A stretch of DNA of 16,962 nucleotides from an uncultured Parabacteroides sp. (GCA_900547435.1 URGO01000059.1:1-16962); one strand, 5' to 3'; shown: positions 7,881 to 15,385, numbered from the stretch's first letter. Translations and numbers: made by a program. The notes: generated by a model from the sequence alone, not told the origin.

Positions 7881-8438
7881 TTATTTACCTACAGCTTTTG
7901 CCCGATAAGAGCAACGTGCCGTACCTTTAATAATACTGTTCAACTTACTTTTATTCAACTGACGCCGAATGGCAGATATATTGTCTATAAAGACATGGCC
8001 GGTCAGGTGCTCACATTCATGCTGCACAACACGGGCTGCAAATCCAGAAAGCTCTTCTTCGTGCTCCTGCCAATCTTCGTCTCTATACTTAATCTTAATC
8101 TTCACCGAACGGGCTACTTTTTCATGAATACCCGGAAGGCTCAGACATCCCTCTTCCATGGAAATGGTTTCTTCACCCTTTTCCAAGAAAACAGGATTAA
8201 TCATTGCACGTTTGAAACCCTTACACTCAGGGAAATCATCCTTCAAGACATCCGCGTCAATCACCAATACCTGCAAAGACAAACCCACCTGCGGACCAGC
8301 CAAACCGACACCGTCCGCATGATACATTGTCTCATACATGTCTTTAATCAATTGTTTTAAGTCAGGATAATCTTGAGGAACTAATTCAGCCTCTTTTCGC
8401 AAAACTGGCTGACCATATAAATATACAGGTAAAATCAT
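7881..8438 (-). CDS. def: Peptide deformylase
   Basis: The enzyme removes the N-formyl group from nascent proteins. At 185 residues it is of normal length. The three metal and active-site motifs are visible: GVGLAGPQVGL (43-53, Gln50; the usual second Ala is Gly-Pro here), EEGCLSLPG (95-103, Cys98), and QHECEHLTG (139-147, His140, Glu141, His144; the commoner Asp before the second His is Glu). The C-terminal tail (160-185) is basic. The start is 5 bases after the yqgF stop, so the two are translationally close, the arrangement I know from Bacteroides. Here the carboxyltransferase gene follows instead of other housekeeping genes. Confidence 0.96.
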   Translation of the reverse strand: MILPVYLYGQPVLRKEAELVPQDYPDLKQLIKDMYETMYHADGVGLAGPQVGLSLQVLVIDADVLKDDFPECKGFKRAMINPVFLEKGEETISMEEGCLSLPGIHEKVARSVKIKIKYRDEDWQEHEEELSGFAARVVQHECEHLTGHVFIDNISAIRRQLNKSKLNSIIKGTARCSYRAKAVGK

Positions 8439-8443
8439 ATATT

Positions 8444-8866
8444 TTATAATTGATATTTTTTACTTTCCAAATAAGCTTGAAGAATTATAACAGCACTGAT
8501 TTCGTCAACCAGTCCTTTTTCTTGACGCCTCTTCTTTTTTAATCCACCATCCAACATAGCCTGATGAGCCATCACCGATGTAAAACGTTCATCATAATAT
8601 GCCACTGGTATATCCGGAAGCACACGTTTCAAATGTTTGACAAAAGCTTCGACGTAGCGCATATTTTCAGAAGGTTCATTATTCATCTGTTTAGGCTCGC
8701 CAACCACAAACAAGTCTACAGGTTCTTTCGCAACATAGTCGCTCAAGAACTTAACGACCTCTCCACTTGGGATGGTAGCCAGACCATTTGCAATCATTTG
8801 CAAAGTATCCGTCACGGCTATACCCGTACGCTTTCTGCCATAATCTATCGCTATAATTCTTCCCAT
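8444..8866 (-). CDS. yqgF: Putative pre-16S rRNA nuclease / Holliday junction resolvase-like protein YqgF
   Basis: YqgF (RuvX) has an RNase H-like fold and matures the 5' end of 16S rRNA. The 140 residues carry the family motifs: MGRIIAIDYGRKRTGIAVTD at the N-terminus with catalytic Asp8, VVGEPKQMNNEPSE in the middle, YYDERFTS and GLVDEISAVIILQ near the end. I chose the ATG at 8866 rather than the upstream in-frame ATG at 8893: homology begins here, and a TATCTTTG promoter element (8872-8879) lies between the two, ending 5 bases before this ATG. Transcripts from it would be leaderless or nearly so. First gene of the unit with def, the carboxyltransferase and the biotin carrier. Confidence 0.94.
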   Translation of the reverse strand: MGRIIAIDYGRKRTGIAVTDTLQMIANGLATIPSGEVVKFLSDYVAKEPVDLFVVGEPKQMNNEPSENMRYVEAFVKHLKRVLPDIPVAYYDERFTSVMAHQAMLDGGLKKKRRQEKGLVDEISAVIILQAYLESKKYQL

Positions 8867-8871
8867 GGGCG

Positions 8872-8879
8872 CAAAGATA
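8872..8879 (-). promoter_or_regulatory. Promoter -7 element of yqgF giving a leaderless transcript
   Basis: The minus strand reads TATCTTTG, followed by five bases and then the yqgF ATG. In Bacteroidetes transcription begins a few bases after this box, so the start site would fall on or next to the A of the ATG. No clear TTTG is seen 19 bases upstream. Confidence 0.55.
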
Positions 8880-8933
8880 CGATATTTATACATATCCGAT
8901 TACACATAAACCGAAAAACTGTGCATCTTTTTC

Positions 8934-10331
8934 TCAATATGCGTTCTTTTCTCCTTTAAACATATTCAATAAAGTCACGACTATTATCTTCAGATCCAAG
9001 AAGAAAGACCAATTTTCTATATACCACACATCTCTTTTGACACGACCTTCCATCTGCTCCAAAGTTTTGGTTTCTCCACGATAACCGGTAACCTGTGCCC
9101 ACCCCGTAACTCCAGGTTTCACCAAATGGCGTACCATATACTTATCAATTAAAGCAGAATACTGCTCCGTATGCTTCAACATATGCGGACGCGGTCCTAC
9201 GACCGACATATCTCCTTTCAACACATTAATAAATTGCGGAAATTCATCCAAGTTAGTCCGACGAAGGAAATCGCCTATTTTCGTTTTCCTGGGGTCATCT
9301 TTTACGGCCTGTAAGGTATCAGCCTGTGCGTTTACTCGCATTGTACGGAACTTATAACATTCAAACTCATATCCATACAATCCAGTCCTTTTTTGCTTAA
9401 AGAATATCGGTCCCGGTGAACTCCGTTTGATTAAAAAGCCTACTACTATATATAATATAGGAAATATCGTACACAAAACACTAAGCGAGAAAACAATATC
9501 GAAAGTACGCTTCAATGCGCGGTTATAAAATGCCTGTAATGGCTCACGACGAACGGTCAATAAAGGAACAGACTCCAATATCTCCATCACCATGCTCTTC
9601 TTCACATTCCGATAAAACTCAGGAACAATATAAAAACGTATCATGTGCTTCTCGGCAAAATTCAGCAAACGAAGAATTTTCTCGTCATTAGTTCCCGGCA
9701 ACGTACAATAAATCTCATCAATATCTTTATTCAGGGCAAATTGCTCTACCTTATCGGTCGTTCCCAAATAGTTCGGAAGAATCTCCTTCAAGGCAAGGTT
9801 ATCATCGAAGAATCCCAATATATTAAACCCGGAAGATATATCATCTTTCATCACTTTATAAAGTTCCATACCATTCTTTCCGGCTCCCACAATTACCACT
9901 TTCTTAAAGTTATATCCTTTCCGGCGATAGAATTTCAGCATTAATCTCACCAAGACACGCCAACAGGAAAACACAACTATCGTCGAGACATAATAAACCA
10001 ACAAAAAGGTCGCCAGCACATCTCCTACATTCAGAAAAATCAAGCACGTAGCAAATAGGAAAATCAATAACGTAATGATACAGAAAGCACGTTGCACCAC
10101 TTTGTCCAAATACACTATCGAACGGTGCAACTGTATGGGGATAAAATAGAGAGAGAAGAAATAACAAAAGTTCAGTAAAAGCAAAACCTCTCTCAAATTA
10201 TTCGCTATTGCCCGCGTATACATTGAATCTAACAAAACATATACAAGCAAAAACATCAGATTCAAAACTACCAAATCCCCAATTCCAATCAACCATTGGA
10301 GTATATAGCCATGCCTTTTATCAAATTCCAT
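8934..10331 (-). CDS. Polyprenyl-phosphate sugar phosphotransferase (WbaP/WcaJ family)
   Basis: This 465-residue integral membrane protein moves a hexose-1-phosphate from a nucleotide sugar to undecaprenyl phosphate, the first step of capsule, O-antigen or exopolysaccharide repeat synthesis. Four hydrophobic segments occupy about residues 10-36, 48-66, 82-101 and 105-128, followed by a Rossmann-like CoA_binding_3 domain (~142-240; KKVVIVGAGKNGMELYKV). A membrane helix (~278-301) precedes the catalytic domain: RSSPGPIFFKQKRTG, YKFRTM at 326-331, RTNLDEFPQFINVLKGDMSVVGPRP with the Asp-Glu dyad at 362-363, and KPGVTGWAQVTGYRGET. The gene is not within a polysaccharide cluster; it sits between an OmpA gene and yqgF. 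The sugar donor (UDP-glucose, UDP-galactose or another) cannot be told from sequence. Confidence 0.92.
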   Translation of the reverse strand: MEFDKRHGYILQWLIGIGDLVVLNLMFLLVYVLLDSMYTRAIANNLREVLLLLNFCYFFSLYFIPIQLHRSIVYLDKVVQRAFCIITLLIFLFATCLIFLNVGDVLATFLLVYYVSTIVVFSCWRVLVRLMLKFYRRKGYNFKKVVIVGAGKNGMELYKVMKDDISSGFNILGFFDDNLALKEILPNYLGTTDKVEQFALNKDIDEIYCTLPGTNDEKILRLLNFAEKHMIRFYIVPEFYRNVKKSMVMEILESVPLLTVRREPLQAFYNRALKRTFDIVFSLSVLCTIFPILYIVVGFLIKRSSPGPIFFKQKRTGLYGYEFECYKFRTMRVNAQADTLQAVKDDPRKTKIGDFLRRTNLDEFPQFINVLKGDMSVVGPRPHMLKHTEQYSALIDKYMVRHLVKPGVTGWAQVTGYRGETKTLEQMEGRVKRDVWYIENWSFFLDLKIIVVTLLNMFKGEKNAY

Positions 10332-10353
10332 TTCCTTGTTCTTAGATTTAACA

Positions 10354-10361
10354 CAAATGTA
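10354..10361 (-). promoter_or_regulatory. Putative phosphotransferase gene promoter -7 element (TACATTTG)
   Basis: The minus strand reads TACATTTG, matching TAnnTTTG, 22 bases before the ATG at 10331. The position 19 bases upstream (10381-10384) is TTTT rather than TTTG and is the T-run of the preceding ompA terminator, so promoter and terminator overlap. Confidence 0.5.
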
Positions 10362-10376
10362 AGGAATTTTTCACGT

Positions 10377-10413
10377 ATAAAAAAGAGAGGCGCACAAAAT
10401 TATGCACCTCTCT
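10377..10413 (-). terminator. Intrinsic terminator of the OmpA-family gene
   Basis: On the minus strand an 11-bp stem (AGAGAGGTGCA against TGCGCCTCTCT, one G-U pair) with an 8-base loop is followed by a run of six to seven T. It lies 22 bases past the stop codon. This is the clearest intrinsic terminator in the window. Confidence 0.88.
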
Positions 10414-10435
10414 TCTCTTTATTCTTCAATTCCTA

Positions 10436-11587
10436 TTACTTATCATCCGCACGCATAATAACAACGCGGTTCCAGCTATTTTCGCTATACGGCTGTTCTT
10501 CACAACCCTTCCATTCTACGGTAATCTGGTCAGAAGAAATACCATACTTATCCATCAATTCTTTAGCTACAGCCTTAGCACGTTTTTCAGACAACTGCAT
10601 ATTGTAATCAGCCTTACCTGTCTTCTTATCTGCATAACCGATAACCTTAATCGGTGTGTTATGAGCCTTGATATACTCAGCGGTATTGTAAATATTGATG
10701 TGCTGGTTCTTGTCAATCTTAGCACTGTTCAAACGGAAGAACACTACATTGTCTACGACATTGTTCACAACTTCCGTTACCGTTTCCTTGCATTCCGGAC
10801 AAGATACCGGGCGTTTGCTCAACTCTTCGTTTTCAGCACGCAATGCATTGATTTGATCGTTCAAATCGTTCAACAAATCATAGTCCATCGGTTCCAATAC
10901 TTCGAAATCCGTCTTTCCCAATTTGAATGTCAAACCTGCGGTCAATTGGCCGATACCATCAGTCAGGTGATCCATTGCAACGCGGTTAAATTGTTCATTC
11001 AACAAAGAACCTTGAACTTCCAGATTCAAATCAACACGCTTGCTCAAACGGAAAGCTGTCAAGATACCGAAGTTCACCGTAGGAGATTCAGTTCTTGCAA
11101 ATTCACGAGAGTCGGTTGTTTTGAAACGTTGTGCATAACCAAGACCTACCCACGGAATCAAACGGAATACACGTTTTTCATTATAAACACCCCAGAAGTT
11201 TGTAACATCCCACAAGAAGTCTACATGGCCTGCGAAGTATTTATTGTGCTGCATCAATGTAGCGTTATCTTCTACAAAGAATCCATGCAAAACACCACCG
11301 TTGGCCTGAACGCGGAATCCCAAATAAGGATTGAACCACTTACCGAAAGAGAATTGCGGAGCAAAATTCAAACGGTTCTTGAAATCCGCTTCGCTGTTCT
11401 GATCACCGAATAAGGTACTTACACCACCAGCTATAGAAATAAACCAATTGTCTTTTGCCTTATTCTTCTTAAAATTCGTCTTGTACCCCTTCTCTGTACT
11501 AAAACCTACCTGAGGTTGGTACTCTTGTGCTGTAGCTGTAAGTACTACACCCGACAGCAATGCTAAAAGTAAAGCTTTCACTTTCAT
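10436..11587 (-). CDS. OmpA-family outer-membrane protein
   Basis: A 383-residue major envelope protein that anchors the outer membrane to peptidoglycan. Residues 1-20 are a signal peptide (cleavage after ATA, before Gln21). Residues ~45-225 form an eight-strand-type beta-barrel with aromatic strands (NWFISIAGGVSTLFG; FAGHVDFLWDV; QLTAGLTFKLG). A linker follows with a short coiled coil (LLNDLNDQINALRAENEEL, 238-256) and a Cys pair CPEC (263-266) that may form a disulfide. The OmpA C-terminal domain is ~278-383: NVVFFRLNSAKID, then VIGYADKKTGKADYN and LSEKRAKAV, with Asp320 and Arg336 at the peptidoglycan-binding positions. Length and layout resemble the Pgm6/7 (Omp40/41) proteins of Porphyromonas gingivalis. 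It is monocistronic, with a perfect promoter and a strong terminator, consistent with high expression. Confidence 0.95.
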   Translation of the reverse strand: MKVKALLLALLSGVVLTATAQEYQPQVGFSTEKGYKTNFKKNKAKDNWFISIAGGVSTLFGDQNSEADFKNRLNFAPQFSFGKWFNPYLGFRVQANGGVLHGFFVEDNATLMQHNKYFAGHVDFLWDVTNFWGVYNEKRVFRLIPWVGLGYAQRFKTTDSREFARTESPTVNFGILTAFRLSKRVDLNLEVQGSLLNEQFNRVAMDHLTDGIGQLTAGLTFKLGKTDFEVLEPMDYDLLNDLNDQINALRAENEELSKRPVSCPECKETVTEVVNNVVDNVVFFRLNSAKIDKNQHINIYNTAEYIKAHNTPIKVIGYADKKTGKADYNMQLSEKRAKAVAKELMDKYGISSDQITVEWKGCEEQPYSENSWNRVVIMRADDK

Positions 11588-11636
11588 AATCTATCACATT
11601 AAATTAAACATTCATTATACAACTGTAAAAGCAACA

Positions 11637-11667
11637 CAAAAATATTGCTTTCTATCCATAAAACAAA
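11637..11667 (-). promoter_or_regulatory. Consensus Bacteroidetes promoter of the OmpA gene
   Basis: The minus strand has TTTG (11664-11667), exactly 19 bases, then TATTTTTG (11637-11644), a complete match to TTTG-N19-TAnnTTTG. Transcription would start near 11632, leaving an AT-rich leader of about 45 bases. Confidence 0.85.
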
Positions 11668-11724
11668 TAAAAATATAAAATGTTTTCCGTTCCTATAAAA
11701 ATTTTATGTTTTTCGCGAAAAAAA

Positions 11725-12597
11725 TTATTTTTCCACCAAACGAAGCAAATATTTCCCATATTGGTTTTTCTGCATCGGAAGAGCCAAATGGCGCAATGCC
11801 TCCGCATCAATCCAGCCATTCCGGTAGGCTATTTCCTCCAGACAAGCCACCTTCAGCCCCTGACGCTTCTCGATTACTTCAATAAAGGTAGAAGCTTCCG
11901 ACAAGGAATCGTGCGTTCCGGTATCCAACCAGGCAAATCCCCGACCAAAAAGCTGTACTTTTAAAGCATCTTCCCGCAAAAATCCCTGATTAACACTGGT
12001 AATTTCCAATTCCCCCCGTGCCGAAGGGCGAATCCGGCGAGCTATATCCACAACCCGATTCGGATAAAAATACAATCCCACTACGGCATAATGTGATTTC
12101 GGCTCGGCCGGTTTCTCTTCGATGCTGACCACATTATTTTCCGCATCAAACTCTACCACGCCATAACGCTCCGGATCATTCACATAATATCCGAATATAG
12201 CCGCTTTACCTTGTTCGGCCACAGAAACCGCCTGACTCAGCATCCGGGTAAAACTTTGCCCATAAAATATATTATCGCCCAGCACCAGACACACCGAATC
12301 ATCTCCGATAAAATCCGCTCCGATGATAAAAGCCTGCGCTAACCCATCAGGAGAAGGCTGCTCTGCATACGAAAACCGCACGCCTAAATCGCTCCCATCT
12401 CCCAACAAACGCCGGAAACCGGGTAAATCCTGCGGTGTAGAGATAATTAATATATCCCGTATACCCGCCAGCATCAATACCGAAATAGGATAATAAACCA
12501 TCGGCTTATCATAAATCGGCAATAATTGCTTGGACACCCCTTTCGTTATCGGATACAGACGAGTCCCTGAACCTCCGGCCAACACTATACCTTTCAT
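11725..12597 (-). CDS. rfbA: Glucose-1-phosphate thymidylyltransferase
   Basis: RmlA/RfbA joins dTTP and glucose-1-phosphate to give dTDP-glucose, first step towards dTDP-L-rhamnose and other deoxysugars. At 290 residues it has the family length. The nucleotide-binding start is LAGGSGTRLYPIT (6-18, Arg13), then SKQLLPIYDKPMVYYP (22-37, Lys23). The metal-binding Asp108 is in LGDNIFYG; EEKP (160-163), GELEIT (195-200) and WLDTGTH (223-229, Asp225) complete the active site. The C-terminal helices (~240-290) match the regulatory part of the long type. rfbB, rfbC and rfbD are not beside it, unlike the usual cluster, so it is a stand-alone copy. No convincing promoter or terminator is seen; the 22-bp-pitch array lies just upstream. 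Confidence 0.97.
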   Translation of the reverse strand: MKGIVLAGGSGTRLYPITKGVSKQLLPIYDKPMVYYPISVLMLAGIRDILIISTPQDLPGFRRLLGDGSDLGVRFSYAEQPSPDGLAQAFIIGADFIGDDSVCLVLGDNIFYGQSFTRMLSQAVSVAEQGKAAIFGYYVNDPERYGVVEFDAENNVVSIEEKPAEPKSHYAVVGLYFYPNRVVDIARRIRPSARGELEITSVNQGFLREDALKVQLFGRGFAWLDTGTHDSLSEASTFIEVIEKRQGLKVACLEEIAYRNGWIDAEALRHLALPMQKNQYGKYLLRLVEK

Positions 12598-12662
12598 TGC
12601 TTTTACACCTTATTTATATATCCATATCAGGAAAAATTTTCCCTTTCCAATCTTTATATTAA

Positions 12663-12750
12663 TTGCATCACAAGGGTGATGTAATTAATTCACCCAAGTG
12701 ATGCAATTGATTCACCTACGTGATGTAAATAAATCACCCTTGTGATGCAA
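12663..12750. repeat. 88-bp intergenic element: four TCAC-N4-GTGA palindromes at 22-bp pitch
   Basis: The palindrome TCAC-N4-GTGA occurs at 12668-12679, 12690-12701, 12712-12723 and 12734-12745, each start exactly 22 bases after the last. The N4 differs in each copy, while the dyads and much of the AT-rich spacer (ATGYAAT) are kept. The outermost 18 bases on each side (12663-12680 and 12733-12750) are perfect reverse complements. It occupies the 196-base gap between rpiB and rfbA, 66 bases upstream of the rfbA ATG. It could be a multi-site operator on one face of the helix, or a small mobile or palindromic repeat. The remainder of the gap shows nothing else. Confidence 0.88.
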
Positions 12751-12793
12751 CCTATTCATCCCGCTAAAGGAACAATCCATACAGAAAGTATTC

Positions 12794-13228
12794 CTACTTT
12801 ACCGGGATTTTATCAATACGGCGCTGATGACGTCCGCCCTCATAAGGCGTATTGAGAAATGCATCCAAAGCCTTAAGAGCTTCTTCCTTTGAGATAAAAC
12901 GTCCGGGCATCACCAACACATTGGCATCGTTGTGCGCTCTCGCCAAGGCGGCTATTTCCTCTATCCAGCACAAAGCGGCACGGATTCCCTGGTGTTTGTT
13001 CAACGTCATGCTGATTCCATTACCACTCCCGCAGATAGCAATCCCCGGATACACCTCACCAGCTTCGACTGCATTAGCCAAAGGATGAGCGAAATCCGGA
13101 TAATCACAACTATCCGTAGAATAGGTTCCGAAATCCTTACACGGAATACCTCTCTCCGTCAGAACTTGTTTGATGTATTCTTTCAAATCAAACCCCGCAT
13201 GATCACTGCATAAACCAATTGTATTCAT
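12794..13228 (-). CDS. rpiB: Ribose-5-phosphate isomerase B
   Basis: RpiB interconverts ribose 5-phosphate and ribulose 5-phosphate in the non-oxidative pentose phosphate pathway. The 144 residues show SDHAGFDLK (8-16), the active-site loop ICGSGNGISM (65-74) with catalytic Cys66 at the same number as in E. coli, NKHQGIRAA (77-85), and RAHNDANVLVMPGR (97-110) with His99. The ATG lies two bases after the tkt stop codon, so it is the second gene of a tkt-rpiB operon joining two steps of the same pathway. Confidence 0.97.
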   Translation of the reverse strand: MNTIGLCSDHAGFDLKEYIKQVLTERGIPCKDFGTYSTDSCDYPDFAHPLANAVEAGEVYPGIAICGSGNGISMTLNKHQGIRAALCWIEEIAALARAHNDANVLVMPGRFISKEEALKALDAFLNTPYEGGRHQRRIDKIPVK

Positions 13229-13230
13229 AC

Positions 13231-15258
13231 TTATTCCGCCAATAACTCTTTTACCTGTTTATATACATTTTGCCCGGTAAAACCGAACTTCTCATCCAGC
13301 ACTTTGAACGGAGCCGAATAGCCGAAAGTATCCAATCCCCAGACCTTCCCGTTAAAGCCTACGATATTCTCCATATTAACCGACAGACCAGCCGTCAAGC
13401 CAAACACTTTACTACCCGGTTTGATGATAGAAGCCTGGTATTCCTTGCTTTGTGCACGGAACAATCCCTCGGAAGGCATCGATACAATACGCAATCTGAC
13501 ACCTTCTGCCCGGAGTAATGCCGCACCTTCCACCAAAGTTGCAACTTCTGAACCAGATGCCACCAACGTAACCTCCGGATTCTCATCCTCATTCAATATA
13601 TATGCGCCCTTTTCTGAAGCCAAGGCATCTTGATAAGTATGATTAGGCAAGTCGTTTACATTTTGACGGGAGAAAATAAGACCTGTCGGAGAAGCCATAT
13701 TCTCCATAGCCATTTTCCAGGCAACCGAAACTTCCGCGCCATCGGCCGGACGAAGTACCAGCATCGAATTTTTTCCGCTATGATTCTTTATCTTTTCCAA
13801 CAAACGGACTTGTGCTTCCTGTTCAACCGGCTGATGAGTAGGTCCATCCTCACCTACGCGGAATGCATCGTGCGTCCAGATAAACTTAACCGGAAGTTCC
13901 ATCAATGCAGCCATACGTAATGCGGGTTTCATGTAATCCGAGAATACAAAGAATGTACCGCATGCCGCCAATACACCTCCATGCAATGACATACCGATAC
14001 AAATACAAGCCATTGTCAATTCGGCTACTCCGGCCTGGAAGAACGCTCCTGTAAAATCGCCTTTCGTAAACGAATGTGTCTTCTTTAAGAATCCGTCCGT
14101 CTTATCCGAGTTACACAAATCGGCCGAAGCACAAATCATATTCTCGACCTTTTCCGCCAATACACCCAATACTTTAGAGGAAGCGGCACGCGTAGGCTGA
14201 TTCGGTTTTTGTTCGATAGAAGCCCAATCTATCTCCGGCAACCGGCCGGCAAACCAATCGTCCATTTTCTTAGCCAAATCCGGATGAGCCTCTGTCCATG
14301 CGGCTTTTACGGCCTTATGTTTTTCCATCAAAGCATTCAGTTCTTCGGCACGCTTAGCATACAATTCGGCTACTTCCGGGAAAATAACAAACGGGTCCTC
14401 CGGATTTCCTCCCAAATTCTTGATTGTTTCCTCAATAGAAACACCAGCGGCCGAAAGGGGCTGGCCATGCGTAGAAACCTTATTTTCATAACTGCTCAGA
14501 TCTGCGCCCAACGCACCTTTACCCATTACAGTCTTACCAATAATCAAGGTCGGTCTCTGCTTTTCGGCTTTGGCCTCGGTCAATGCGCGGCGAATTTCCT
14601 CCACATTATTTCCATCAATATTGATGACTTTCCATCCCCACGCCTCATATTTCATTGTGATGTTCTCATCATCCACTTCATCTACCATAGTAGAAAGCTG
14701 GACGTTGTTCGCATCATAGAACATAATCAAATTATCCAAACCCAACGTGCCGGCAACACGCCCTGCACCTTGTGAGATTTCCTCCTGAATACCACCGTCC
14801 GAGATATACGCATAAATGGTCTGCGGCATTACCTCTGCACCCAAGCGGGCCGCCAAGAACTTAGCAGCAATTGCGGCTCCTACGGCATAAGTATGTCCTT
14901 GCCCCAACGGACCGGAAGTATTTTCTACTCCGCGCATGAAGTTCACTTCAGGATGTCCCGGAGTAACACTTCCCCATTGACGGAAGTCTTTTAATTCATC
15001 AATCGTATATCTGCCGGCCATGGCCAAGACAGCATATAGCATAGGAGACATGTGACCTGGATCCAAGAAGAAACGGTCACGACCTTCCCACAATGGATTT
15101 TTCGGATCATACACTAAGAACTCAGAGAACAATACGTTTACAAAATCTGCACCACCCATTGCTCCGCCCGGATGTCCGGATTTAGCTTTTTCCACCATTG
15201 ATGCAGCTAAGATACGTATATTATCGGCTGCTCTGTTCATTAATTTAACGTCGTTCAT
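13231..15258 (-). CDS. tkt: Transketolase
   Basis: The thiamine diphosphate enzyme transfers two-carbon ketol units between pentose phosphate and glycolytic sugars. It is full length at 675 residues. The ThDP-binding domain (~1-330) has SGHPGG (27-32, His29), GPLGQGH (116-122) and SDGGIQEEIS...NN (153-185); the family's usual GDG is SDG here. The pyrimidine-binding domain (~355-525) has AGVAELTMACIC with catalytic Glu413, and EDGPTHQPVEQ (470-480, His475). The C-terminal transketolase domain is ~545-675. The start at 15258 fits homology and lies about 30 bases after a perfect promoter. A tandem 10-base repeat abuts the start codon. It heads the operon with rpiB. Confidence 0.97.
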   Translation of the reverse strand: MNDVKLMNRAADNIRILAASMVEKAKSGHPGGAMGGADFVNVLFSEFLVYDPKNPLWEGRDRFFLDPGHMSPMLYAVLAMAGRYTIDELKDFRQWGSVTPGHPEVNFMRGVENTSGPLGQGHTYAVGAAIAAKFLAARLGAEVMPQTIYAYISDGGIQEEISQGAGRVAGTLGLDNLIMFYDANNVQLSTMVDEVDDENITMKYEAWGWKVINIDGNNVEEIRRALTEAKAEKQRPTLIIGKTVMGKGALGADLSSYENKVSTHGQPLSAAGVSIEETIKNLGGNPEDPFVIFPEVAELYAKRAEELNALMEKHKAVKAAWTEAHPDLAKKMDDWFAGRLPEIDWASIEQKPNQPTRAASSKVLGVLAEKVENMICASADLCNSDKTDGFLKKTHSFTKGDFTGAFFQAGVAELTMACICIGMSLHGGVLAACGTFFVFSDYMKPALRMAALMELPVKFIWTHDAFRVGEDGPTHQPVEQEAQVRLLEKIKNHSGKNSMLVLRPADGAEVSVAWKMAMENMASPTGLIFSRQNVNDLPNHTYQDALASEKGAYILNEDENPEVTLVASGSEVATLVEGAALLRAEGVRLRIVSMPSEGLFRAQSKEYQASIIKPGSKVFGLTAGLSVNMENIVGFNGKVWGLDTFGYSAPFKVLDEKFGFTGQNVYKQVKELLAE

Positions 15259-15261
15259 ATC

Positions 15262-15281
15262 GCTACTTATTGCTACTTATT
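15262..15281. repeat. Two tandem 10-base repeats in the tkt leader
   Basis: GCTACTTATT occurs at 15262-15271 and again at 15272-15281, between the promoter and the tkt ATG, starting four bases before the codon. A change in copy number would alter the ribosome-binding region. Confidence 0.7.
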
Positions 15282-15294
15282 CGTTATTTGAGCA

Positions 15295-15325
15295 CAAAAG
15301 TATATATAATTCGCAAGGAAACAAA
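15295..15325 (-). promoter_or_regulatory. Consensus Bacteroidetes promoter of tkt-rpiB
   Basis: The minus strand has TTTG (15322-15325), exactly 19 bases, then TACTTTTG (15295-15302), a full match to TTTG-N19-TAnnTTTG. Transcription would start near 15290, about 30 bases before the tkt start codon. Confidence 0.85.
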
Positions 15326-15385
15326 CTTGTTTTCGACTTAACTTATTACTTTAGATAAAAAATGTCAATATTTTTATACAACGAA

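Noticed and set aside
8867..8893. Longer yqgF start adding nine residues
   Set aside because: The added residues are not conserved in the family and the promoter -7 box lies within them.
10661..11413. Plus-strand open frame of 250 codons
   Set aside because: Antisense shadow of the OmpA-family gene, which has signal peptide, barrel, domain motifs, promoter and terminator all on the minus strand.
11709..11722. TTTTTCGCGAAAAA palindrome after rfbA as a terminator
   Set aside because: The stem has only four G/C bases at its centre with no room for a loop, so it is just AT-rich dyad symmetry.
12663..12750. CRISPR array
   Set aside because: The units are 22 bases in total with no distinct spacers, the palindrome centres vary rather than repeat exactly, and there are no cas genes.
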